This document shows positions 36,455 to 48,810 of a stretch of DNA of 64,000 bases, piece after piece (position 1 is the stretch's first letter; each line of letters begins with the position of its first letter). Under the pieces are notes generated by a model, which ran no database searches, was not told the DNA's origin, and saw only the letters and a list, made by a program, of their open reading frames with translations. The position numbers and the translations under genes are program-made. Origin of the DNA: Pseudeuparius sepicola (taxonomy: Eukaryota; Arthropoda; Insecta; Coleoptera; Anthribidae); contig OY987299.1 of the NCBI GenBank assembly GCA_963920635.1, forward strand, positions 117,987,373 through 118,051,372, in the 5' to 3' direction.

Positions 36455-38090
36455 CAAAAACTTCTACAGAAGTTATGCAATTTAAATGAAACTTGGTGCA
36501 GTCCTTTGGTCGCTGAAGTGCAACTATTTCGTGTAAAAACAATTTATTCCCATCGCCCAGAGGCGGAGCGGCGGGGTAACTCAATGGGTTTTATACTCAT
36601 AACTTTTTTGTGGTTATCATTTTAGTGCATCTTTTCATTTTGCAACAAAAGAGTATAGTATCCATTACGATAAAATCAACCGTTTGCGTTCAAATTGGCA
36701 AAATGTGCCAGAAAACTCGTCTTGACTCCAAAGTTCGAAAAATAAAATTTTCAACTACCGCCTTCAAATTTTACAGAATAATTGTACCATTTAAAGTGAC
36801 AAAAAATTCTCTAGGAACAATGTACCAAAAATTGTTCGCTTTCAAAATGGAACGGATTTATCTGGACAAAATTTTGACACCTTATTTCAAGAAAAGCAGT
36901 GATGTTTTACTCAGGGAATCCCTCACTCAACGCTATTAGGCATTTTTTTAATTAATTTTGAATGTACAATTCATCTGTAGCAATTAAATGCGGTAGGCGA
37001 TAATTTTATTTTCCTGCTCCCTCTCCCGTAAGTTCACTTTACATACTCGCCAACAGGCCCGAAAGCGAAAGTCAAATGTTCGAGGTGCCCTGTTATTTTG
37101 GTTGCTAGCTGCGAAAGTGGTTGCTAGATACAAAAAGTATTGCTTAGCAACCCTTACGCAGCAAGGACCTTAAATCCATTAATAAAATATATGTAGCAAC
37201 GCGAATCTTGCGTCAATTTTAATAGGTTTCACAACAATCGTTTTAAAAACTGGTTTTAATCATAAAGAACACGAATTATACCAAATAAAAATTAATAATT
37301 TAAATGTTTCTCTGGCGTCAAATAAGAGCCGCATAACAGAACAAATTTGACAAGCACCGCGCTACGGTGGGGTAAGTAAGAGCCGCATAACAGAACAAAT
37401 TTGACAAGCACCGCGCTACGGTGGGGTAAGAGTACGCGATTAGTAATTTGTAGATCCATGGTTCAAATCCCATACAAAGCTCAAAATTTTTTATTTATTT
37501 TTTTATTATCGCTGCATTCTGCCCCTTATATTTATCACTGATTATCATTTTTAGTAATCGAACAAAGGTTATTTTGAAGATAATTATTACTCACAATCTA
37601 CTCTATATGTATTTAGAGCTTTATTCAAAGTACTTACCTATAACTTGGAATTGTCGGTAGCAGGAAAAATGTAATACATTGCACGATGCGTAAGCTCTTT
37701 TTTTGCCTCGGAGGTACTTTTAATGACCGAGCGTGGTCTTTAAACAACCTAATCGGCCAAAAAAGTGCACTTACGCATCTGGCAATGTAAATAACTATTT
37801 TCGAACTCTGGAGTCAACATTTTGCCAATTTCAACGCAAACGGTTGATTTTATCGTAATGGAACAAGAGCACCCTTTTGTTGCAAAATGAAAAGATGCAC
37901 TAAAATGATGAACTTGCAAGACCAAAAAGATAACCTCAAAAAAAGTTATGAGTATAAAACCCATCGAGCTACCCCGCCCCTCCGCCTCTGGGCGTTGGGA
38001 ATAAATTGTTTTTACACGAAATTGTTGCACTTCAGCGACTAAAGGACTGCACCAAATTTCATTTAAATTGAATAACTTCACAAAACAGTG
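36455..38090. mobile_element. Foldback element, ~300-bp arms
   Basis: The left arm ~36455-36750 and right arm ~37775-38090 are inverted copies (shared: GTGTAAAAACAATTTATTCC, TTTAGTGCATCTTTTCATTT, AAAATCAACCGTTTGCG). It is related to the foldback at 40850-42015, which shares the TTTAGTGCATCTTTTCAT block. The spacer holds a tRNA-like repeat. Confidence 0.65.
37325..37490 (+). repeat. Duplicated segment with a tRNA-derived (SINE-like) head
   Basis: A ~55-bp block beginning AAGAGCCGCATAACAGAAC is present twice in tandem (from 37325 and from 37379). The second copy runs on into a tRNA-like stretch with a good B box (GGTTCAAATCC at ~37452) and a weaker A-box-like TGGGGTAAGAG, then a T-rich tail. 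It looks like a SINE head, not a functional tRNA gene, because the acceptor stem does not close. Confidence 0.45.
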
Positions 38091-40849
38091 TACGAACTTC
38101 CAGGGCTGATAGTAACTAAAACGCATACCAAAAAGGAAAAAATACAGGGTGTCAATACGAAAAATCCGTCAATAATGTTCACAAACCTGAAACCTAATAA
38201 AAAAACAATTGAGTTGAAAGCGTGTTACTTGTTACTGTTGTTTGTCTTATATAAAATACACTCTGAATGAATGCGAGCTTTGACAGAAATGTTACACTCT
38301 CTTACATGAAAATTTTAAAGCGAAAATATCCCGAAAATGATTACCCCTAGACACATCTACAAAGTACCCTTTTTCGCATAAAAACTTCAGAGGAAAACAT
38401 ATTTATTTCAGAAAAAATGATACACCTAAACCAGTGTTTAGAATAATCACTGCCTAAACCCGAAAAGTTTCGATTTAAAGCACATGAAGTGCCGTTGGTG
38501 GCGCCCTCTACAAATCACATTTAAACTATGCTAATATTATATTTTATGCTAAATATTTTTTCACAGTAGGCTTAGGTACAATCGTTCATTGAGGAAACAA
38601 TCAATACATCACATACACGACATTTTATTTTACCTAAAATACCTTTGCCGCTTGATTACAATAATACAATATTAATAAAACTAATTCAAAATACCATCCT
38701 ATTATCTTGTGAGACAACTGAGCCAACGCTTATTTTATTGCATTAAAGCTGCATAAATCTAAGTAAAAAGTTCTGGCAAAAGGAATACATGCACCTCATA
38801 GTAAACTAAAAAAAAAAACAAAATATTCTAGAATAGTTAAGGGTTGTAAGTTGTACGTACCTAAAGAAATTGATTTGTTTAACTAAATCAAGGAAAACTT
38901 GACTTTAGCCCTTACATTTTTAATAGGCTGAAATTTTTGAAGGAAGCTTTGAATAGAAAAATTTTATATCAAACACCCCCCTATAATATCCGTCAAAGAG
39001 TTTCATTTTTAGACGTATTTTCGAAACACCCCGTGTATAGTTTATATTAAATATTTGCCTGTTTTCGTATGCCAAAGATAGTTGGCTAGTTTTAATAAAT
39101 ATGTGAACCATCGAAACCATTCGTTTGTGTTATTTTGTGTCCCAGTCAAATTAGAGGTAATAAGTTACGTAACAAAGGATTATGACGATTGTAGGTGGCA
39201 ATAAAATTATGAGATATCTGCCAATCGTACGCAAAAAGTTAAAAATAATAATTAGTCCACTGTTTACTTGGCTTGAACCCATAAGCAAACGACGATTTGG
39301 AAATATGAATTTATTTTGAAATATTTAATCTAAGCTACGACCAAGTCACGGCGTATACATAGATCTAGTACATAGTCAGTTTCAAAATTAGTCCTATTAG
39401 AGTTTTGTGTTGGGCGTTCTTAGTCGTGCTTCAGGCAAATTTATCAAATCCAAATTATATTTACCGAGTTGTTAGTGTAACCTCTCTCCTTTATCTTCTC
39501 CCACTCCTTACCTCCTTTTTTTTAAATTTGATGATTTTTAAGATATAACCAGACCAAACTAAAAAAGTTTCAGTAAAAATAAATTATGTTTATGAGTTAG
39601 TCGCTTTACAAGAATAATATAATTTTGGACATATATTATAATAAGGGCATATCTACCTAAATAGTAAATTGACAACAATTCCTGCTCTGAATCCGATAAA
39701 TCGTGTACGTAGGTCCACATTTTCCAACACGTTCTTAGTATTGCCTTGTAGATTTTTATTTGCCATAAAAGTTTTATGATAAAACTGGGGAAATAACGAT
39801 GCCTTTAGTGTTACCGCTTAACAAAATAAGTTTCTTAATTAATGCCATTGTCAATTATATTAATTTGTAGATGCTTTTAAGGTGGTCGTTTATCCAAAAG
39901 AAACTTTACGATACGTATATAAACCACGCAAATTTCAGAGCTACAACCAAAATAAAATCTTAGATAAAGTCACCCAACTAAAATGCAAAGTTATTGATCC
40001 GTCACTGAAAGAACATAATGCCCCATTACATTAATATGTACGTATTGAAACCGAACATACCGATCACTAAATATGTTTAACCGAAAACACATTCTTCGTG
40101 CACCAGAAATGAGACCACGAGCACGCGACACGTATTTAGGAGAAACTGAACGTAACCACCCCATCACGCCCCAATAACTGAAACGAACTTCTCCCTGCTG
40201 CCCCTCCCAGCAGAGTGTAATATAGAGAATAGTATGGAAATTAGAGCCCTTAATAATGGAACCTTAATACCTATACGTATGCTATACGCTATCAGACTTA
40301 TCAGTCTGCTATAAACCAGAAATTTTTTCAGACGCATACTTAGCGTAGAAGGGCCATATACAGTAACCGGCAGAAAGTTGGACACAAATGGAAAACTTTT
40401 TTATTATTAATTTCTCAGAAAATTTTATATTCTTGATAAAAGTTGGTGCATCATTTAAAACTTAAAACGCACATATCAAAATTTAAATATCTCTTTTTGG
40501 ATACGAGGTAGATTCAAAAATGTCAAAATAACTCAATAGCCTTATTTTTTAAAATACGGTAAAAAGTTACTTACAAAAGTTGTTTGGAATCAAAGGTGGA
40601 TGTCAGATTTAAAGTCACAGCCACCTAGTAAAAAAATGAAATTTAACTTTTTTTGTATTTTTTTCGACCACTCTGTGTATTACAAAAAAACAAAACACCG
40701 CAAGCGCAACTTATCATCGGATAACACATGAATTTGCTACTAAACTTTAATTTTGTTCGATTAGCAGCTAGAAATTTAAATTAATCGAAATCAGAGTTTA
40801 AAAATATTAAATTTTTGTGGCAACTTTCTGCCGGTCCCTGTATATACAG
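38091..40849. other. Intron sequence, no recognised feature
   Basis: AT-rich sequence. A segment at 39755-39935 (ATTTGCCATAAAA.TTTTATG, TTACCGCTTAA) recurs at about 55735-55880, so part of it is a dispersed repeat. No coding homology is seen. Confidence 0.4.
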
Positions 40850-42015
40850 GGTGAGTCATTAATAATGGCACATAGTCTAACCGCATATATTTTGGGCCAA
40901 AATATTGCGATTGGGGCTAAAATGCCTTATAGAAATGTTGTTTGTTTTTTGAAATTCTCCCGAAATAACCAAGCTTCTGAACTGAAATTTGGCACTGCTG
41001 TGTTTTTGGCGATGGAGAATAAGCTGAAAATGTCAATTTCGCCGTATCTCGCAGAGGGCGCCACTGGCGCTCTTTTTGGATCGTGCTTTTACTCGTAATT
41101 TTTTTGAAGTTATCTTTTTGGTTCTGCAGGTCCTTCATTTTAGTGCATCTTTTCATTCTGCAAGAAAAAGGTAATCTTGTTTCATAACGATCAAATCAAC
41201 CGTTTGCCTTGAAATCGGAAAAATGTGCCCCAAAACACCTGTTGACTTCAATATTCGAAACAAAATTTTCACCTACTGCTTTCAAATGTTACAGATCAAC
41301 TGTAACTCCCCCGCACAAGCATGTGGTTGCTTCTGGGGTACTCTTAGTTTGGAGTATTGTGAGGGTGAGAATTATTATTAATTATTATTATTAACTGTAG
41401 ATTCAAAATGATGAAAAAAAAAAGCCAAATGGGCATTTGTAAAAACACCATTGGTTTTCTTGAAATAGAGTGTCAAATTCAATCATTTCTATTTTGAAAG
41501 CGAATAATTTTTGGTTCATTGTTCAGAGAGATTTTTCTTTCGCTTTAAATGGTACAGCTGATCTGTAACACTTGAAGGTGGTAGGTGAAAATTTTATGTT
41601 TCGAATATTGAAGTCAACAGGTGTTTTGGGGCACGTTTTGGTAATTTCAATGCAAACGGTTGATTTGATCGTTATGAAATAAGAGTACATTTTTCTTGCA
41701 GAATGATAAAATGCACTAAAGTGATGGACCCGCAGGACTAAAAAGATAACCTTAAGAAAGTTTCGAGTAAAATCACGATCCAAAAACTGCGCAAGTGAGA
41801 TACGGCGAAATTGACTTTTTCAGCTTTTTTCTCCATCGCCAAAAACACAGCAGTGCCAAATTTCAGTTCAGCAGTTGGATTATTTCGGGAGGTGTAGCCA
41901 TAATTCAATTTCAAAAAATGAACTTTAACACCCTATATCTCTTAAAAAACAACATTTGAATAAGGCATATTAGCCTCAATCGTAATATTTTCGCCAAAAA
42001 TACATATATGCGGTT
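40850..42015. mobile_element. Foldback element carrying a retroposon tail
   Basis: The left part 40850-41290 and right part 41545-42015 are inverted copies with some differences (shared: GCGATGGAGAA.AAGCTGAAAA, GAAATTTGGCACTGCTGTG). Between them, 41306-41392 repeats the CCCGCACAAGCATGTGG...(ATT)n segment of 6620-6712. Confidence 0.65.
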
Positions 42016-42523
42016 GCACTCAGAAAATCGATTTTTCAGAGTTTCAAGTTTAAAATTATTTCATGCCATAACAATAATTCTTAAAGAAATATAACAAACT
42101 CTTGTGATGATTTTACTGCAAATATATTTAGCATCTATACAGAGTGTCTCTTTGGGAGTGACGTAGCTGGCAACCTATGTTAATAAACTATATTGTGTAG
42201 GTACATACAGCATACAGAACTTTGTTGACAACAACATCTGAGCTTTCTGATAATGGAATCTGATCTGCATATTACCAATCTAATCACCATAAATATGTAG
42301 GTATATTGAAACCGATTACCCTGTATAATGAAGTGTCTGTAAAAACCTGCTATACTCGAGTTGATGAACTTCGTTTTGGACATGTGGCGTGTATTATCTG
42401 TTGAACGAACTGGTCCCAGGTTGAAATTTTGGTAGTGGTCCTAAATCAAACTGAAACCAAAAGCACCTAAACTCTACCGTATGGGGAAAACTGACTTTTC
42501 CTACTGTTCTCCCGCGACTTTAC

Positions 42524-42790
42524 CTTGGTCCCACCCGTGCATCCGGCGCTGTTTCCGGTCGTCCTCACCGTGATCTCCATGTTGACGGGACCGTCGTCGT
42601 CCAACGGAAACTGGGCTTCCGACAGTTTGTAGAGCAGCCGCCCTCGGGGGGCGGCCGACCTCGCGCTTTCCGGGCCGTTTCGGAGGGGCGGCAGCGAGCG
42701 GGGGGTCATTTGCAAAGTTGGGGGGAGGGAGACGATGCTGTGCGTTGACATTGTGCGGGTTCGTACGACGGGAGATTGATGAAGTTGGAC
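42524..42790 (-). CDS. SRCIN1/SKT-family protein, internal exon
   Basis: On the minus strand the acceptor GTCGAG precedes 42790 with a CTAAC branch-like motif close by, and the donor GTAAAG begins at 42523. There are 89 codons, phase 0 on both sides, opening VQLHQSPVVRTRTMSTHSIV. It includes SLPPTLQMTPRSLPPLRNGP and LLYKLSEAQFPLDDDGPVNM, and ends CTGGTK. The frame joins the exon at 61240-61448 and the exon at 34896-35067 without shift. The ATG at 42749-42751 could instead start a shorter isoform. The sequence is GC-rich amid AT-rich introns. It has no known domain; family assignment rests on its position between conserved exons. Confidence 0.75.
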
Positions 42791-42939
42791 CTCGACGGTT
42801 AGTTATAGGGCCTTTCGTAAAAAAAAGTCAAACCTCCACATCCAGACGTCGTGTTTGTTGGTAGTGTTTCATGATTTTATAAATTGACGGTAAATTTTGA
42901 TACTGGAATTAATTACTTTCAAAACAATCGATTAAAAAA

Positions 42940-43260
42940 ATTAAAAGTAAAAAAATATTTTTAAAAAAAGCTTTTATTTAAATGCGCTAAAAAGAATAAA
43001 ATAATCTGTTCTTTTAAAACTTTTACTATCAACTTATAACGTCATTCCACAATTTATATGATATAAAAGCTTGTCGCGAGATTTAAGTAGTGGTATTTAC
43101 TTAGTTTGAAAACTTAAATCTCGCGACAAGCTTTTATATCATATAAATTGTGGAATGACGTTATAAGTTGATAGTAAAAGTTTTAAAAGAAAAGATTATT
43201 TTATTCTTTTTAGCGCATTTAAATAAAAGCTTTTTTTAAAAATATTTTTTTACTTTTAAT
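42940..43260. repeat. Near-perfect hairpin, 148-bp arms
   Basis: The arms 42940-43087 and 43113-43260 differ at one visible position (in TAATCTGTTC) and enclose 25 bp. The arm tip carries TCTCGCGACAAGCTTTTATA. The right arm abuts the stop codon of the Helitron helicase fragment. Confidence 0.85.
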
Positions 43261-43487
43261 TTATTTTGTAATTTTTAGTTTGGCCAGGTGTCTGAGTCTA
43301 TTCATCTCAGTTAACGCATCATTGTTGCAAGGTCGTTTGCCGGTTAGTTTAGAACAGTCTAGCTCTTCAATGAGGAGACCTTCTAATGATCTAACCCTAC
43401 TTAAGGCCACGTATGCTTGACCAGGCGCGAAGAGCTTGGAGCCTAAATATACAACGAGACAGGTTGCAGACCAATGCTGTTGACGCC
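43261..43487 (-). pseudogene. Helitron Pif1-like helicase, C-terminal fragment
   Basis: The minus strand encodes VVYLGSKLFAPGQAYVALSR, VRSLEGLLIEELDCSKLTGK and RPCNNDALTEMNRLRHLAKL, ending KITK and TAA at 43261-43263. GQAYVALSRVRSLEGL is the conserved motif VI region of Pif1-type helicases fused to Helitron Rep. The upstream 43490-43515 sequence loses similarity where the tandem array starts, so only the last ~75 codons remain. Family role: rolling-circle transposition. Confidence 0.85.
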
Positions 43488-43514
43488 TATCTCACCAAAC
43501 TACACAAGTCAAAG

Positions 43515-44002
43515 TTAACTAGTCCGCCATCTTGGGTGTTCCGCCATGTTGGATTTAGAATGACGTCACACATATAATCATGCATTTTCATCCAAATTAA
43601 ACGTGTGTACAAAATTTCAGCTCGATCGGTTGAAATTTAACTAGTCCGCCATCTTGAGTGTTCCGCCATGTTGGATTTAGAATGACGTCACACATATAAT
43701 CATGCATTGTCATCCAAATTAAACGTGTGTACAAAATTTCAGCTCGATCGGTTGAAATTTAACTAGTCCGCCATCTTGAGTGTTCCGCCATGTTGGATTT
43801 AGAATGACGTCACACATATAATCATGCATTGTCATCCAAATTAAACGTGTGTACAAAATTTCAGCTCGATCGGTTGAAATTTAACTAGTCCGCCATCTTG
43901 GGTGATCCGCCATGTTGGATTTAGAATGACGTCACACATATAATCATGCATTGTCATCCAAATTAAACGTGTGTACAAAATTTCAGCTCGATCGCTTGAA
44001 GA
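43515..44002. repeat. Tandem array, four 122-bp units
   Basis: Units begin at 43515, 43637, 43759 and 43881 (TTAACTAGTCCGCCATCTTG) and are nearly identical. Each holds ATGACGTCACACATATAATC and ends CAAAATTTCAGCTCGATCG. It is followed by a degenerate tail and (CATA)n, which suggests the 3' end of a non-LTR or Helitron-associated element. Confidence 0.95.
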
Positions 44003-44045
44003 TATCTGCTTCAAAATTGAGTTGCAAGATTCCACCCGAACAAAT

Positions 44046-44076
44046 TACATACATACATACATACATACATACATTG
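44046..44076. repeat. (CATA)n microsatellite
   Basis: Seven to eight CATA units follow the tandem array; tails like this are common at the 3' ends of RTE-type retroposons. Confidence 0.9.
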
Positions 44077-44151
44077 CAAGTTAAATAAAAGCTTTTAAAA
44101 AATGAACTGATTCAACAAAATTTTAAGAAGTTTTACCTACTATAGAATATA

Positions 44152-45864
44152 CATTAGAAGTTTACGGGGAAGGAGTGCGAACTTTGATTTGAAATTTTGG
44201 TTACTTATATAACAGGTTGTAAACTTTCTTTCTAAAATATTTTCAACTTCCGATCACTTCCGGTTATACCGGAAGTCGATAGCAACTTTGTTATTTCAAA
44301 TAGAACACCCTATATATTATTACACCATTTGGTTCCCTATTAAATTTCAAATCTTTTTTCTGATTAGAATGTGTACCCTATTCCTAACCCTTTTCGAGAT
44401 ATTCGCAAATTTTTTATTTTTTTGAGTGTTGCAGCCATCGACCATAGTGATGATAACTTTGAAATTTATGAATCTGGAGAGCTGAAATTTTGGACTGTCG
44501 TAGGCGAAAGTCAACTTTATTAAATGGTCTGTATGCCATTTCAAAACATTGTACAGGGTGTTCGAGAAAAAAATCCCAATATCAACATCGAAAAATTGAA
44601 AAATCTCCACCATTGCACCATTGAAATGCTTGTGAAAAGACAGTTCAAAAATATATAACACACTAGAGGTCTAAATGAAGCGGTTGCTTCGTTATTACGC
44701 AAAATACGTATTTTTGCTGCTCTGTATTAACAAAGATGCCATATTTCAAGGAGCGTCACATAGGGGGCCATGGAAAATAAAATAACGCAATTATATGACA
44801 AGGTTAAGGGCTATTTAATAATATTTTTCCCTGAGAAGTAACAATTCAAAATTAAATAATACTAACAATTACATAATAATAGGTAGTAGAAGAAAAAACA
44901 AGAAACTACATATAAGTAAAACACTTTATACATATTATGTTATTTACCTGTTACGCATTTACTTTTGCTTCTCTTTGTTTGGACCTTGTCATGTATATGA
45001 AATTTCGTTCGAACTTTCTGAATTTTCTTTTCGTGAAAGGTGGTAAATGTATTCATTCAATTCATTAAAAACTCTAATTGTTCTTTCTAAAATTCTTTTA
45101 CACTCTCCATGAGTGTAAAACATATTCAAAATATCTTCGTCAGAATAGTTAATTTGAGCCATTATTCACAACATTTAATATTTTATTGTTTGGAACACAA
45201 TAAATGACAATCACAAATGAAAAATCCATGGCCGCCCATTAGAAAAGGTCCGTTGTTTCTTGATATGGAGCAGCAAAAATACGTATTTTGCGTAATAACG
45301 AAGCAACCGCTTCATTTAGACATATAGCGTGTTATATCTTTTTGAACTGTCTCTTCACAATCATTTCAATGGTGCAATAAAAAAATATGGGTTCCATTTG
45401 AAAAAAATGAGATTTTTCAATTTTTCGATGTTGATATTGGGAATTTTTTCCGAACACCCTGTACAATATTTTAAAATGGCATACAGACCATTTAATAAAG
45501 TTGACTTTCGCCCACCACAGTCCAAAATTTCAATTTTCCAGATTCATAAATTTCAAAGTTATCATCACTATGGTCGATGGCTGCAACACTCAAAAAAAAA
45601 TCAAAAATTTGCGAATATCTCGAAAAGGGTTAGGAATAGGGTACACACTATATTTAAAAAAAGATTTGAAATTTAATAGGGAACCAAATGATGTAATAAT
45701 ATATAGGATGTTCTATTTGAAATAACAAAGTTGCTATCGACTTCCGGTATAACCGGAAGTGATCGGAAGTTGAAAATATTTTAGAAAGAAAGTTTACGAC
45801 CTTTTATATAAGTAACTAAAATTTCAAATCAAAATTCGTACTCCTTCCCCGTAAACTTCTAATG
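44152..45864. mobile_element. Foldback element, ~580-bp arms
   Basis: CATTAGAAGTTTACGGGG at the left is mirrored at the right end. The arms 44152-44725 and 45267-45864 share CTTCCGGTTATACCGGAAG (itself palindromic), an ACAGGGTGTTCG block and GAAGCAACCGCTTCATTTAG. The spacer is ~540 bp. No transposase is seen. Confidence 0.75.
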
Positions 45865-47079
45865 AACCACTTGCGTGAATCACCCTGTATAGTACAAAGT
45901 TGCCTTATTTGAAATTTTACTCAAGCGTCCCAAATATGAACGCTCTGTTAGCTTACTGGTGAAGATAACCCCCTAGGCGGGTTGAAACATGTGTACCTAC
46001 ATAAACTTTGTTTGTGGAGCTGAGACAAGTTATATCCTTCACGTAGGTACTATTTTTACTCTTAGTAATGTTTTTAAATTTAAGAAATGTTTGAACAATT
46101 GCACAATTATTATTTACCTACTTCTAGCTTTAGCATACTACTACTACTAACTTTTAGTTAGTTGTTAGTTTCGCCTGTTCCCACGCCACGCGCCACAAGT
46201 CAAACGTGGTCCAGCCTTTTACTTTGGGACTTGCGAGTGAACAGTCTCTGTCTGTCTATTGTCTCTGGTCCCAGTCTCGGTTAACCAAACCTGTTTTGTG
46301 GTCTCGGTCTCAGTCGTTCCGTCAACAAGTGCGTGATACGGGTCGTCGCGTGCTTACAAAATTATTCTCGGTACCTCGCGTGATCTAAGAAGTGAACAAA
46401 TTGAAGAATAGTGTACAAGACAGTTTGAAAGGTAACTTTTTAAGTCTTTCCTTGACAGAAAAAGTTGAAATACAAACTCTTGGGAGACCAAAGACCAACT
46501 AAAGATTTACAATTATCTCAACCAGATCAAGTGAATATGTGGAAGCGAAAAATTGAATGCATTGTTTTGTTTTAACTGTTTACTGTTTTATAAAGATAGA
46601 GTGTGTAAGACATGGACTGGAATAGGGTTCAAAGATTTAAGTGCATTCATGCAAATATGCAGTTTTCAAGCACCCTTATTTTAAATTTTAGAGAAAACAA
46701 GTATTATGAAAAGTTATTTAGAATTCAATATGCCACCTCCATCAACTGTTCGTCTTCTTCTCCATACTATTTGATGCCAGTGGCGTATCAGGGATTAACG
46801 CAGTTAAAAAAAGTCGAAAACAAAAATACCGAGACATTTTAAAAGAAAAAATAGCAAATATAAGAAATTTACGCGTAAACCAAAGTAAGCTAGAAACACG
46901 CCTTTGACTGCAAGCAGGGCCCCCCGCAAGGCAGTTGACCGCCCGCGTGCGAAATAAAATTGGCGCCCCCCCGAATAGAAAAATTAAATTTATGTTGAAC
47001 ATTTCAATAAAAAACATTTATCCCATAAAATAAAAAACAAATCAATACTTCTCTAACTCTAACAAAAAATAAAGTGAAC
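45865..47079. other. Intron sequence with a GC-richer unique segment
   Basis: At 46170-46440 lies a GC-richer stretch ending in a donor-like GTAACT at 46432; it could be a 5' untranslated exon or part of an LTR, and I cannot decide. CAGTGGCGTATCAGGG at 46781 resembles a hAT left end. No right end was found. Confidence 0.35.
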
Positions 47080-47865
47080 TACCACCGCGATTTTCTCCCT
47101 TATTTTGCGCCCTACAAAAAAAACGTAAGGAACAAAAATGTGGCAATTTGGGAGAGCTAAGTGGTGGTGAAAAAGAAATCGGCATCCATGGCCAACTTGT
47201 GGAGCAATATAAAAAACTTCAAATTGAGCAAAACTACTACTAGCCGTGGAATGTTTATTTTAAGAGACATAGGAAAACTTTTATATAGAAAATTTATGGC
47301 ACTGAGAAGCTTTATCCATCCACGTACCTACTTAGATAGTTTCAACAAATTACACAGGGTTCTCTTGAGGGCATGAAAATTTTTGTCAATTTGAAGTTTT
47401 TTTAGCACAGCACGAAAATTGGGCATGGAGGCCCTTTTTTAACGTTACCTGGCTGGCCAATATTGCCATATTTTATTTTCTTACCTATTTTCTGTGCGGC
47501 CCAAAATAACGGAGAAAATAATCGCTTAATAAAAAATAAACAAAAAAATCATAGCCTCAAGAGAGCCGAAGACCCTGTATAATTTTCTGAAACTATCTGC
47601 GAGTACCCAGTTGCATAAAGCTTCTTAGTGCCATCAATTTTCACCATGAATGTTTTGCTATACCACTTAAATTAAACATGCTGCGGCTATTAATTATTGT
47701 TTTGATAAATTTTAGGTGTTTTTTATATTGCGCGTCAAGATGGCCATGGATGCCGATTTATTTTGCAGCATCACTTAGCTGTCTAAAATTGCCACATTTT
47801 TGTTTTTTTACGTTTTTTTTGTAGGGCGCAAAATAAGCGAGAAAATCGCGGTGGTAGTTCTAAAA
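47080..47865. mobile_element. Foldback element
   Basis: The arms around 47080-47400 and 47555-47865 are inverted copies (shared: GCGATTTTCTC, GGGCGCAAAATAAG and complement, GGCATCCATGGCC, AGAAGCTTTATCC). No coding content is seen. Confidence 0.65.
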
Positions 47866-48369
47866 AATCATCCTGTATATATAAAAAATAAATTGATCAC
47901 TGATCAGTTATATAAAAGTTTATTACAAAAACAGATTCTAATAAACAAAAACAAAATAATAATAATAAGAGTATGAATTACAAACATAAAAAAAACTATA
48001 CTTAAGTACAGGGTGGACCAACGTGGTGCACGCATTGCACGCCCGCTTACGGGGGCCCTGACAGCAAGCGTCAAATGAATATGCCAAAAACGTTTGTGTA
48101 CGCTTATGGCTGGAAGCGTTGTTTAAGGAGTTACTAAATCGCAAATTCTCGTGTAAATGCTACCAACTTAAATTCGCCCTTTCATCCCCTTGCCTCTCTC
48201 GCCCCCTTTGCTTCAAAGTCGCCGAATGTCCTAAACTTGGTTTGCACCAAAAAATAGTATTTTTTTCGTTTTTATTTTGCAGAAGCAATAACTATTGTTC
48301 AAATCATTTTCTCAACTTAAAGATATTTTAACAAAAGTCAAATTTTAATTTACCCCAATTTTTATGAAC

Positions 48370-48810
48370 ATTTTACAATCACTACTGCGACGCATCAGAT
48401 TTAGCTGTAGCAGCCGTCCTATCACAAGAACCTATAGGAAAAGACCTTCCGATAGCATATGCTTCCAGAACCTTCAACGCGGCAGAATAAAAATACAGTA
48501 CCATCGAGAAAGAACTTTTGGCAATAATTTGGGCATGTAAAACAAAAACGCAGAGGCTTTATCAAGGATTAGAATTCATCATATATTTTATACTGGTTTA
48601 AGTCTATTAGCAGGACCTTCCAATGTCGAAGACCCACAGAAAGAAATTAATATTGACTTAGAAACTGTAGAAGAATGTACAAGATTCATAAATTTATGTA
48701 AAACCCAATCAATAATAGATTTTCCTAAAATACAAACTTCAAATTCTCAAAAGTCTCACAAAGATATCCTATTTTACTTACAACAAGATAAAATTACCGA
48801 CTTTTATTAA
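48370..48810 (+). pseudogene. Ty3/gypsy pol fragment (RNase H and connection)
   Basis: The frame reads CDASDLAVAAVLSQEPIGKD and LPIAYASRTFNAAE, then a TAA, then KYSTIEKELLAIIWACK. This is the RNase H-like block of gypsy polymerases with its DASD and E-K-E-L-L-A-I motifs. A frameshift follows. Another frame gives SLLAGPSNVEDPQKEINIDL up to a stop at 48808-48810, similar to the region before the integrase. No LTRs are visible nearby, so it is a decayed fragment. Confidence 0.8.

Noticed and set aside
37400..37475. Functional tRNA gene
   Set aside because: The B box is good, but the acceptor stem does not close and the upstream part is a tandem repeat; SINE head preferred.
46170..46440. Untranslated first exon on the plus strand
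   Set aside because: Only composition and one donor-like site support it; no downstream plus-strand coding exon is visible.
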